Positions 34,403-42,145 of a stretch of DNA of 64,000 nucleotides are shown in pieces. The stretch spans positions 124,001 to 188,000 of the forward strand of contig FMTG01000002.1 in NCBI GenBank assembly GCA_900099715.1, written 5' to 3'. A program made the translations under genes and the position numbers. Position 1 is the first letter of the stretch. Every line of letters begins with the position of its first letter. A model generated the notes under the pieces. The model saw only the letters and a program-made list of their open reading frames with translations, was not told the DNA's origin and made no database searches. This stretch comes from Ruminococcaceae bacterium YRB3002 (lineage in GTDB: Bacteria > Bacillota > Clostridia > Saccharofermentanales > Saccharofermentanaceae).

Positions 34403-34897
34403 ATGATACTTATAGTCAACACAACGACAGACACATCAATAACCGCTGAGATCAGAGAACTCAATAAAGACGTGGAGATCATCGAAGCCGGTGCCATGAA
34501 GATCAGCAACTGCATAGGCTGCAACTACTGCTGGCTCAAGACTCCCGGAGTCTGCTCTATACATGATGATTACGAACAGATACTGAAGAAGATAATCGTT
34601 GCCGACCAGCTCTGGGTAATCTCTGATACGGCTTTAGGCTTCATCGATCACAAGGGAAAGAATATCTTCGACAGGATCATGCCGGTCGTCACCATGAACC
34701 TGAAGTTCAAGGGTAAGCAGATGAGACACATCATGAGATACGATAAGAGAACAGATGTGGGGATCATCTACACAGGAGATGCAGACAGGGAATATCTGGA
34801 GAGATGGAACAGCAGGGCTGCTCTGAACTTCGACAGCAATTCGCTTGGAGTGTTTCCTGTTTCTGAGATAAAGGAGGCGGTATCATGCATGTACTGA
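34403..34897 (+). CDS. Flavodoxin-fold NAD(P)H-dependent FMN reductase-like protein
   Basis: 164 residues. Rossmann-like N terminus, then the cysteine cluster ISNCIGCNYCWLKTPGVCSIHDDYEQIL, typical of iron-sulfur-flavoprotein-like FMN reductases (CxGCxxC...PxxC..DD). The short N-terminal half lacks the usual SPR phosphate loop. TGAGGAG precedes the ATG. First gene of an operon with a second flavodoxin-fold enzyme and a TetR regulator, overlapping the next gene by 13 bases. Confidence 0.82.
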   Translation: MILIVNTTTDTSITAEIRELNKDVEIIEAGAMKISNCIGCNYCWLKTPGVCSIHDDYEQILKKIIVADQLWVISDTALGFIDHKGKNIFDRIMPVVTMNLKFKGKQMRHIMRYDKRTDVGIIYTGDADREYLERWNSRAALNFDSNSLGVFPVSEIKEAVSCMY

Positions 34898-35544
34898 TAA
34901 TTAACGGAAGTCCGAGAGTAAAGAAATTCAGTAATACCGATAAGATTATAGCCAGGTTCGCTGAGGGATTCTGTGAGAACGGAAATACAGTTGATGTGTT
35001 TGAAGTATCTGACAGAAAGCAGTGGGATGATATAAGAGCCGCTTTCGCGGTGAATAAAGACATAATCATCGCATTGCCTCTGTATGTGGAGTGTATTCCG
35101 GGATTGCTGCTGGAATTCCTGGAGACGGTGGACCCCAAGAATGATGGTACGAAGCTGTCTTTTATCCTTCAGAGCGGTTTTGCCGAGGGAGCACAGCTCA
35201 GATGCGGTGAGGCTTATCTCGAGAAACTGGCGGGATATCTGGGCTGTGAGTACGGCGGTACGCTTGTAAAGGGAGACAATTTTAGTATAAGATTAACAGA
35301 AAGTGAGGATCAGGACAGACAGACGGTGCCGTACAGGCAGATGGGTGTTGTCTTTGCCGGCAAAGGCAGTTTTGATGATGAAGAGTGCAGGAAGTTTACT
35401 GGCCCTGAGGAGTTTCCTCTTATGGTAAGACTTCTTATCGGATTCGTGTTCAGGACGCTTGCTAAGAAGAACTTCACCAAAGCATCACAGGCGTGGGGCT
35501 GTGACAAGCCTCTGGATTACAGACCATATGGGCAGGAAAACTAA
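34885..35544 (+). CDS. NAD(P)H-dependent oxidoreductase, flavodoxin fold
   Basis: 219 residues. N-terminal INGSPRVKKFSNTDKII is the FMN phosphate-binding loop of the NADPH-dependent FMN reductase/flavodoxin-2 family. DIIIALPLYVECIPGLLLEFLE and FILQSGFAEGAQL are the following flavin-contact segments. C-terminal KKNFTKASQAWGC. AAAGGAGG upstream. It probably transfers electrons to quinone- or nitro-type substrates that also induce the operon through the TetR gene. Confidence 0.85.
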   Translation: MHVLIINGSPRVKKFSNTDKIIARFAEGFCENGNTVDVFEVSDRKQWDDIRAAFAVNKDIIIALPLYVECIPGLLLEFLETVDPKNDGTKLSFILQSGFAEGAQLRCGEAYLEKLAGYLGCEYGGTLVKGDNFSIRLTESEDQDRQTVPYRQMGVVFAGKGSFDDEECRKFTGPEEFPLMVRLLIGFVFRTLAKKNFTKASQAWGCDKPLDYRPYGQEN

Positions 35545-36151
35545 GATAACAAGAGAGATGATACTTGAAGCTGCATATGAGCTTCTTGATGAATCGGGTA
35601 TTGGGGCAGTTGCCATCAAGACGATCGCAGCCAGATTGGGCTGTTCTACGCAGCCTGTGTCATGGCATTTCGGCAGTATGACGGAGCTCAAGAAAGAACT
35701 CTACGTTTATGCTTCACACAGGCTTTATGACAGGTTTTATGAGGCTATGTCCGGAAGAGATGCGGTCGAGGGATTCTTTGTTACGGGAATCCTGTACATT
35801 TCCAATGCATGCGATCATCCTAACGTGTTCAGATTCGTCAATGTTGATGATCCCATGCTGACTATCGGTGAAGATATGACAGGCGGAGCAAGTATATTTA
35901 CTAACCAGTTTGACGCAGGTGCTGTGGAATTGCTGGCATCAGCTTATGATATTGACAGGGAGATCCTGGGCAGGGTTGTACGGGATATAGTCATTTACAC
36001 ACATGGCCTTGCTGTCCTCATGATGTTTGACAATTACAGGATAGGCAAGAAAGAAGCCTGCAGGATGGTCTTCGATACGGGAATAACATTGCTCAGCAGC
36101 ATCGGAATTGATGTAGGTGAGAGGAAGTTTGAGAAGATATATGTAATGTGA
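35528..36151 (+). CDS. TetR-family regulator of flavodoxin operon
   Basis: 207 residues from the ATG at 35528, which overlaps the end of the oxidoreductase gene by 17 bases. MGRKTKITREMILEAAYELLDESG and the helix-turn-helix VAIKTIAARLGCSTQPVSWHFGS define the TetR N terminus. Ribosome binding site is weak, consistent with low coupled expression. Likely represses the operon via the operators at 34352-34377. Confidence 0.85.
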   Translation: MGRKTKITREMILEAAYELLDESGIGAVAIKTIAARLGCSTQPVSWHFGSMTELKKELYVYASHRLYDRFYEAMSGRDAVEGFFVTGILYISNACDHPNVFRFVNVDDPMLTIGEDMTGGASIFTNQFDAGAVELLASAYDIDREILGRVVRDIVIYTHGLAVLMMFDNYRIGKKEACRMVFDTGITLLSSIGIDVGERKFEKIYVM

Positions 36152-36293
36152 ATTATCATCGTTCAGTGTTTTTTGTGTCCAGTTAAAGATAATACATTAT
36201 TTAAATCATGAATTTCAGTCTGTAGAATGATGATGTTTGATCAAGTATGTTAATTGCTGAACGCGATGCTAACATGGAGGATAATATACTCAT

Positions 36294-36524
36294 TTGTTAA
36301 ATTATGATATAAGTACTGAACAGTTTTTAGATACACATATGCCATTGCTTCATCATTATGTCACTATAACAGGCTTATGTATAAGACACAATGAAGATAA
36401 GTATTTCCTTCGTGTACAAAGCTGGGGAGAGGAATATTATGTAGATTTCAATGATTTTTGTAGATTTAATGATATAACTTTACCGTGCGATGGTTATTTA
36501 GTATTCGTAAACGTCCAGAGGTGA
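36294..36524 (+). CDS. Hypothetical protein in AT-rich island
   Basis: 76 residues from a TTG start at 36294 with TGGAGG 13 bases upstream, so the start is uncertain. The protein is hydrophilic and rich in Tyr, Phe and His (HYVTITGLCIRHNEDKYFLRVQSWGEEYYVDFNDFCRF), compatible with a small beta fold. Base composition is clearly more AT-rich than the flanking genes. Coupled to the lipoprotein gene that starts three bases after its stop. No family recognised. Confidence 0.5.
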   Translation: MLNYDISTEQFLDTHMPLLHHYVTITGLCIRHNEDKYFLRVQSWGEEYYVDFNDFCRFNDITLPCDGYLVFVNVQR

Positions 36525-36527
36525 ATT

Positions 36528-37229
36528 GTGTTGAAGAGAGTTATAAACCTATCGTTTATTATCCTATTTCTTTTGACCACCACGTGTGGGTGCTTCTCTT
36601 TTGGAAATATCGGATCTCTTGATTACCATGAAAATGTAGAAGAGCTTGAACGATTTATTCTGTCAGAACTAGGCGACTATATAGAATTTTATTCACCAAG
36701 CATAGGATCTGCATATAGTGTTAGAGAGGGACGAACAGTTGAAGATGAGATTGTTTGGCATGTTGTATTCTTGCGTGAATACTATTTCAGCAAGGAGAAG
36801 ACATCTGTTTTTTCTCCAGGCGAAGTTATAGCTTGCTTTCGAAATATGTATAATTCTTTTATGGATAATCATCCGGATTATTATCTTAGTTGCTATAATG
36901 TGTATATTATTTTTGATGTTCCTGCTGAGAGAAATGGTGACAACCCACCTTTGCATATGTGTGGTTACTTGACCAGTTATGATTTCGAGTCATGGTATAA
37001 TAAGAATGATCAATTGACAGGTGTGTCTCTAGCGGATGAGTATTGGCCATATATGTATGGACAAACTGATATCGAAATTGCTGCCATGACAGATAATTCA
37101 TTTGTTCAAATTATAGAAGTGGCAAAAAAAATGCCTTATCTTAAGAAAATCATCGTACATGATCAGCAGGTTGTAGATAAGGCTTCTGAAGCGAACCCTA
37201 ATATCGTATTTGTTCCTGCTATTGAATGA
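36528..37229 (+). CDS. Predicted lipoprotein in AT-rich island
   Basis: 233 residues from GTG 36528 with AGAGGTG upstream. Signal peptide with TTCGC (Cys about 20-22), then a soluble region with no motif I can name (VEELERFILSELGDYIEFYSPSIGS, YNVYIIFDVPAERNGDNPP, EVAKKMPYLKKIIVHDQQ). Codon use (many TTT, ATT, TAT, AAT) is unlike neighbouring genes and suggests transfer. It converges on the AraC gene, 14 bases between stops. Confidence 0.65.
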   Translation: MLKRVINLSFIILFLLTTTCGCFSFGNIGSLDYHENVEELERFILSELGDYIEFYSPSIGSAYSVREGRTVEDEIVWHVVFLREYYFSKEKTSVFSPGEVIACFRNMYNSFMDNHPDYYLSCYNVYIIFDVPAERNGDNPPLHMCGYLTSYDFESWYNKNDQLTGVSLADEYWPYMYGQTDIEIAAMTDNSFVQIIEVAKKMPYLKKIIVHDQQVVDKASEANPNIVFVPAIE

Positions 37230-37243
37230 AAAATGATTGTATA

Positions 37244-38140
37244 CTAATACTTAAATGCCCACTGTTTCCTGTAATCCCTAGGCGAAGTCCCGAAGAATTT
37301 CTTGAAAGTCTCGGACATATAACTCACTCCGCCGAATCCTGTCTGGGCTGCGATCTCGCTCATTGACATGGTGCTCGAACGGAGAAGCTCTGCAACCTTA
37401 CGGCAGCGCAGCTGCATGAGATAGTTTATCGGGGAATCTCCAACATACTGATGGAACAGAGTATTGCATAAGGATTTGCTGATGTTGCCTTTGGCTGCAA
37501 TATCCCCCAGTGTTATCTGATCCTGATATGACGTGGAGATAAAATGCATCATTGCTTTGAAGGACTGCATCCTGGGATCCGATACTTGCTCTTCGGTGTT
37601 GGCGCCGATTGAAGCGGCCTGTTTGCGGATAATGTCCCAGATCTGATAGAACTGTTTGGTGATGGCAAAGGGGTCGTGCCTTATCTCGGGCAATTCCAGC
37701 ATAAGATCCCTGATCTCTTCAGTGTACTCATTAATATTGCGAAATCTCAGATAAGGTATCTCATTGTTCTCGATTATCGGACGTATTGCCTGCATCTCAA
37801 CAGTAACAGACGCCGACAGGATAGCAGGGTGGGCAACAAATACCACATATTTGGCGATCTCTCCGTCGACGGTTGCGTTGTAATGGATCTGATTGGAATT
37901 GACAACGATCGTGTCTCCTGCATTGAGCATTATCATCTTGCCGTTCACATAATAAGCCAGACGGCCTTCCTTGATCGTCATTATCTCAATATCCTCGTGA
38001 TAATGGGGAACACGCTCCCATGTTACCTTGGGTGCGATCCATCCGTCATATATATAAGAAGGGAAAGTAGGATCATCATAATTAACTATCTCTGAACCGT
38101 CGTCACGCTTGACGATCAGACCCATGACATCTCTGTTCAT
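37244..38140 (-). CDS. AraC-family regulator with cupin sensor
   Basis: 298 residues. N-terminal cupin domain (ERVPHYHEDIEIMTIKEGRLAYYVNGKMIMLNAGDTIVVNSNQIHYN) with HYHEDIE and QIH metal/ligand histidines, and a C-terminal pair of helix-turn-helix motifs (ITLGDIAAKGNISKSLCNTLFHQYVGDSP and TMSMSEIAAQTGFGGVSYMSETFKKFFGTSPRDYRK). AGAGGT precedes the ATG at eight bases. Divergent from the ABC-2 exporter operon at 38287 across 146 bases, so it probably regulates that operon in response to a small ligand such as a sugar. Confidence 0.9.
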   Translation of the reverse strand: MNRDVMGLIVKRDDGSEIVNYDDPTFPSYIYDGWIAPKVTWERVPHYHEDIEIMTIKEGRLAYYVNGKMIMLNAGDTIVVNSNQIHYNATVDGEIAKYVVFVAHPAILSASVTVEMQAIRPIIENNEIPYLRFRNINEYTEEIRDLMLELPEIRHDPFAITKQFYQIWDIIRKQAASIGANTEEQVSDPRMQSFKAMMHFISTSYQDQITLGDIAAKGNISKSLCNTLFHQYVGDSPINYLMQLRCRKVAELLRSSTMSMSEIAAQTGFGGVSYMSETFKKFFGTSPRDYRKQWAFKY

Positions 38141-38286
38141 AACAAAATACCTCTATTGAGTTGAAAAGTATAACAATATTCTACAGCTGTGGAAGATTGT
38201 TATAAAATTATGCTAATAATGCGGTTTGATTTGCCTGATGTATATAATATACTTGCAATTGAACAAAAAGAAAAGAGGTTTTTGCA

Positions 38287-39228
38287 ATGGAAAACGAAGC
38301 CGTAGTAATGAAGAACGTATGTAAGGACTTCAAGGTGCTCAACCGCCATGAGGGCCTGGCGGGAAGCATTAAGGATCTTTTCTCGCATGATTACAAGACA
38401 GTATCTGCTGTAAAGGATGTCTCTTTGACTGTTAACAGGGGAGAGATCATCGGATATCTCGGCCCTAACGGTGCCGGAAAGTCAACAACGATCAAGATGA
38501 TGACCGGTGTCCTTGAGCCTTCCAGCGGTGAGATACTCGTAAACGGCAAGGTTCCTTATAAGAACAGGACAGAGAACTGCGAGAACATAGGAGTTGTTTT
38601 CGGGCAGAGAAGTCAGCTGTGGTGGTCACTGCCTCTCATAGAGTCATTTAAGCTCCTGAGAGACCTGTATATGGTGCCCCAGAAGGAGTATGACGAGATG
38701 ATAGAGCTCTACAGGTCGCTGGTCGATATCGAACCGATCCTGCATAAGCCGGTAAGACAGATGTCACTCGGACAGAGGACATTAAGCGACATCCTTGCGG
38801 CATTCCTTCACAACCCCGCGATCGTATTCCTCGATGAGCCTACCATCGGTCTTGATGTGTCAATGAAGTCCAAGATCAGGTCGCTCATACTTGGTCTCAA
38901 TAAGGAGAAGAATACCACAGTAATCCTTACTACACACGATATGGGCGACGTTGATGCTCTCTGCAAGAGGATCGTTATCATCGATCACGGTCAGAAGATA
39001 TATGACAATGATATAGAGCATCTGAAGAACTATTTCGGGTCGTACAGAACGCTGAAGCTCTGTCTCGCAGACGGCACCTGGGAAGAGACACTTATCGATG
39101 AAAAGACAACAGATGTGATGGACGTGATCATGGCCAGACAGAAGGAGACGAAGATCACCGATATCAAGATCCTGGAGATCTCGACGGAGGATGTCATCAA
39201 GAAGATCTATGAGGGAGGCAGCGTATGA
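38287..39228 (+). CDS. ABC-2 type exporter ATPase
   Basis: 313 residues. Walker A GPNGAGKST (about 56-64), Q-loop GVVFGQRSQLWW, signature MSLGQRTLSDI, Walker B AIVFLDEPTIGLD, and H-loop TTHDMGD. The GQRSQLWWDLP-like segment and about 75 extra C-terminal residues are typical of the group that works with two DUF990/ABC2_membrane_6 permeases. AAGAGG precedes the ATG. Stop overlaps the next start (ATGA). Confidence 0.93.
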   Translation: MENEAVVMKNVCKDFKVLNRHEGLAGSIKDLFSHDYKTVSAVKDVSLTVNRGEIIGYLGPNGAGKSTTIKMMTGVLEPSSGEILVNGKVPYKNRTENCENIGVVFGQRSQLWWSLPLIESFKLLRDLYMVPQKEYDEMIELYRSLVDIEPILHKPVRQMSLGQRTLSDILAAFLHNPAIVFLDEPTIGLDVSMKSKIRSLILGLNKEKNTTVILTTHDMGDVDALCKRIVIIDHGQKIYDNDIEHLKNYFGSYRTLKLCLADGTWEETLIDEKTTDVMDVIMARQKETKITDIKILEISTEDVIKKIYEGGSV

Positions 39229-40034
39229 ATCCCAGAAGACTTATTGCATTGACGAGAGCGGGCATAATGGAGTCCCTTCATTTCAGACTGGGCATATTCG
39301 TCACGCTCTTCGCGAACCTGATATATCTGGTTCTCGTTTACTACCTGTGGAAAGCAATCTATGATTCATCCGGCACTGATGTCGTCAACGGTATGACCTT
39401 CACGGATACGATGATATATCTCATCCTTGCCACGGCGCTGTTCAACTTTCTCGAGATGTTCGTGGTCTGGGACATGAGCAGATCCATCCAGTCGGGCAAG
39501 ATCGTACTTGATCTTCTGAAGCCGATGAGGTTCAGGATCTATACCTTCTGGAGCTATTCGGGAAGCCATGTTGTCCAGTTCGTCCTGACATTCATTCCGA
39601 CATTCATCGTCGTTATGATAGTTACGGGCGGTGCTATCAAGATGGGGATCAACCTGCTCTGGTTTGTTATCGCGACGGTTTTTGCGCTGATCATAAACTA
39701 CAGCATAGAGATGATGGTCGCTCCGATATGCCTCTATACCGAGTCAACATGGGGCATAAATATAGTAAAGGAGACTATTGTTCTCCTGCTGTCAGGTGCA
39801 TCGATACCGCTGGCATTCTTCCCGGAGAAAGTCAGGATGATCGTGGATTATCTGCCGTTCCGTGCCGTATATGATATCCCGCTTACGATGCTTCTCGGGA
39901 AGAACGGATCTGATACTCCTGAAGGACTTCTCAAGATGTTCGGATTGCAGCTTGCATGGATACTGATACTTACTGTTGCGGGCAATCTGTTCTGGAATCA
40001 TGCGGTGAAGAAGATCACCGTGAATGGAGGCTGA
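39225..40034 (+). CDS. ABC-2 permease, DUF990-like, subunit 1
   Basis: 269 residues with six membrane segments. Features of the ABC2_membrane_6 family: LYYLWKAIYDSSG-like first loop, short cytosolic DMSRSIQSGKIVLDLLKPMRFRIYTF coupling segment (GxxxxxLLKP), and C-terminal LPFRAVYDIPLTMLLG. Forms a heterodimer with the next gene product. Substrate unknown. Confidence 0.9.
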   Translation: MNPRRLIALTRAGIMESLHFRLGIFVTLFANLIYLVLVYYLWKAIYDSSGTDVVNGMTFTDTMIYLILATALFNFLEMFVVWDMSRSIQSGKIVLDLLKPMRFRIYTFWSYSGSHVVQFVLTFIPTFIVVMIVTGGAIKMGINLLWFVIATVFALIINYSIEMMVAPICLYTESTWGINIVKETIVLLLSGASIPLAFFPEKVRMIVDYLPFRAVYDIPLTMLLGKNGSDTPEGLLKMFGLQLAWILILTVAGNLFWNHAVKKITVNGG

Positions 40035-40038
40035 GGTC

Positions 40039-40845
40039 ATGAGCAAGAAAAGAGGATTAGGCTTCTACGCCGATATATACAGAAAGATCCTTATCCAGGA
40101 TCTGAAGAGCAAGATGAGTTACAGAGCCGATTTCGTGATATCGACATTCGGTATGATAATGACGAATCTGTCCGGTTTTGTGACGTTCATGATCCTGTTC
40201 CACAATTTCCCGACGATCAACGGATGGGACTACTATCACATGCTGTTCCTGTACGGCTTCTCGCTGGTGGCTCTCACGCCGGTTCAGTGCTTCTTCGATA
40301 ACAACTGGAACCTGAGGTTCATGGTCCAGAGCGGAGACTTTATCAAATACTGTTTCAGACCTGTAAACGTGTTCTTCTACTTCATGTCGGAAGTCTTTGA
40401 CGTTAAAGGTCTCGGTCAGCTGGCATTCGGCATAGGAACGATCGTATATGCATGGATACACATAGGGATCCCGGTGACGCCGCTGGTAATACTTAAACTT
40501 GTGGTGTTCCTGTTTACAGCCTCGCTGTTCATGATCGCCATTATGAATATCGCTGCCGCGACGTGTTTCTGGATCAAGGGTTCAGGTTATGTCATGGTAA
40601 TAATGTTCAGGTTCAAGGACTTCGCCAAGTATCCTTCCAGCATCTTCAGCGGTGTGTTCAAGGTTATATTCACGTTTATAATACCGATCGCTTTTGTCGC
40701 TTACTATCCGAGCCTTGTGATACTCCAGCCCGACAACGTTCCCTTGTTGTCATGGCTGTCGCCATTGCTTGGCCTCATATTCTTCTGGCTCAGCTACAAG
40801 TTCTGGATGCTGGGTGTGAGAAAGTACGATTTTACCGGAAGCTGA
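40039..40845 (+). CDS. ABC-2 permease, DUF990-like, subunit 2
   Basis: 268 residues, six membrane segments, same family: coupling segment LRFMVQSGDFIKYCFRPVNVFFYFMSEVFDVKG and C-terminal FTFIIPIAFVAYYPSLVIL. ATG 40039 follows GGAGGCTGAGGTC; an in-frame ATG at 40024 overlaps that site. Last gene of the exporter operon; the palindromic element E2 begins 14 bases after the stop. Confidence 0.9.
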   Translation: MSKKRGLGFYADIYRKILIQDLKSKMSYRADFVISTFGMIMTNLSGFVTFMILFHNFPTINGWDYYHMLFLYGFSLVALTPVQCFFDNNWNLRFMVQSGDFIKYCFRPVNVFFYFMSEVFDVKGLGQLAFGIGTIVYAWIHIGIPVTPLVILKLVVFLFTASLFMIAIMNIAAATCFWIKGSGYVMVIMFRFKDFAKYPSSIFSGVFKVIFTFIIPIAFVAYYPSLVILQPDNVPLLSWLSPLLGLIFFWLSYKFWMLGVRKYDFTGS

Positions 40846-40858
40846 TTTTGTGAGGCTC

Positions 40859-40938
40859 GAACGCGTGTTTTGCGGCACTTCGAACAGGTCCTCACCGGCT
40901 TCGCCGGTTGCGGAACTTGTGGCGCAAAACACGCGTTC
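40859..40938 (+). repeat. Structured palindromic repeat E2
   Basis: 80 nt. Outer 16-nt arms GAACGCGTGTTTTGCG (40859-40874) and its complement (40923-40938) differ completely in sequence from E1 and E3 but still pair. The inner boxes TCGAACAGGTCCTC (40880-40893) and TGCGGAACT (40909-40917) are identical to E1/E3, with a different inner hairpin ACCGGC-TTC-GCCGGT (40894-40908). Not next to a tRNA. Confidence 0.85.
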
Positions 40939-40955
40939 TCGCTTCGAATGTGACA

Positions 40956-41006
40956 TTTGGGACGGTTCCTTTTTCACCATTTTGGTGAAAAAGGAACCGT
41001 CCCAAA
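40956..41006. repeat. Perfect 24-bp hairpin of GGGACGGTTCC type
   Basis: Two exact 24-nt arms around TTT. Each arm contains GGGACGGTTCC followed by TTTTTCACCA. Similar REP-like palindromes are scattered in many genomes; no transposase is nearby. Also able to terminate the upstream operon. Confidence 0.85.
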
Positions 41007-41079
41007 TTCACCGTTTTTGAAAATATCGGTCATGAGTGTTAAAGTATCTTTATAGGTTCTGTTTGGGGAGGATAAAGAT

Positions 41080-41553
41080 ATGGAACTGAAGACCGATATT
41101 TTCGATCTGTTTGACAGCAGGTGGGCGCTGCTTACTGCAGGTACGGCAGAAGACTTCAATAATATGACGATATCATGGGGCGGCCTGGGTACATTGTGGA
41201 GCAAACCGGTGGCGACCATATACATCAGGACAGTCAGACATACTCATAAGTATCTGGACAGTAATGAGTATTTTACACTCAGCTTTTTCCCGGCACAGTA
41301 CAGGAAGACGCTTGCAATGCTTGGATCGAAGTCCGGAAGGGATATCGATAAGATGCATATGGAAGGACTAACGCCCAAGGCTGTCGGTGAGACAGTAGGG
41401 TATGAGGAGGCAGAGCTCACTCTGGTGTGCAGGCGTCTGTTCAGACAGCAGATCGATCCGACCAAAGTTCCTGTAAGGATCGCTGAGAATTTCTATGACG
41501 GTGACTATCCGCATGATATGTATATTGGAGAGGTAGTTGAGATCCTGTCCTGA
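41080..41553 (+). CDS. Flavin reductase-like FMN-binding protein
   Basis: 157 residues, one flavin-reductase-like split-barrel domain. WALLTAGTAEDFNNMTISWGGLGTLWSKPVATIYIRTVRHTHKYLDSNEYFTLSFFP matches the FMN-binding core of the flavoredoxin-type family, ending DMYIGEVVEI. Probably reduces or stores FMN. GGGGAGGATAAAGAT upstream. Confidence 0.9.
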   Translation: MELKTDIFDLFDSRWALLTAGTAEDFNNMTISWGGLGTLWSKPVATIYIRTVRHTHKYLDSNEYFTLSFFPAQYRKTLAMLGSKSGRDIDKMHMEGLTPKAVGETVGYEEAELTLVCRRLFRQQIDPTKVPVRIAENFYDGDYPHDMYIGEVVEILS

Positions 41554-41596
41554 TATGGAGTTTGCATTCTATTTGCTATAACCAAGGAGAATTATT

Positions 41597-42028
41597 ATGA
41601 GAGAAAGATTCAAGAGCGCTTTTGCCGTAGTTATCATCTTTTCAATGATCATGAGCTTTGCTGCATGCGGCAATTCTGAACCGACAGAGAAGGTTCCCGA
41701 TGCACCGATTACTTCATCCTGGGATTTTGTCAGTATGAAGCTCAATGACGATCTTGTTACCAAGGCTGACTGGATCGAGGTCAATGAGTCAGATCCGGCG
41801 AATGCTGTTCCTGTGCCTACTTTCAGCTCAGCTGACGGCGAATCCTGCGTGCTGAATTACAATAACGCGGACAGAGCCGGTAAGCTAAGTGTCCAGCCCG
41901 ACGGAGGCTATGTTATCTCTTTCGATGATGCCAAGGCTGCTTTGGTTGCCCGTGTTACAGGCAATGAACTCACCATCACTTATAGAGGTGAATCCAAGCT
42001 GGAACTGACTTTCAGGGCAGTCAGCTGA
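41597..42028 (+). CDS. Small lipoprotein, paralogue of 33804
   Basis: 143 residues. Signal peptide with lipobox FAAC (Cys about 24), then a domain with the strand order described for the gene at 33804: ITSSWDFVSMKL, DGESCVLNYNNADRAGKLSVQPDGGYVISFDDAKAALVARVTGNELTITYRGESKLELTF. AAGGAG precedes the ATG. Function unknown. Confidence 0.7.
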   Translation: MRERFKSAFAVVIIFSMIMSFAACGNSEPTEKVPDAPITSSWDFVSMKLNDDLVTKADWIEVNESDPANAVPVPTFSSADGESCVLNYNNADRAGKLSVQPDGGYVISFDDAKAALVARVTGNELTITYRGESKLELTFRAVS

Positions 42029-42145
42029 GCAGGCGGTCAATAGTGACACAGCGGTAAACAAGTTTTAAATAATATAATAGTCGCATTAACCTGGGATGTT
42101 TTTGTGTTAATATAACAGATATACGTAATCATTGCGGAGGATATT

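Noticed and set aside
34403-36151. Whole operon as a defence island
   Set aside because: Flavodoxin-fold enzymes plus TetR are a common redox-stress arrangement; no nuclease, methylase or other defence gene is present.
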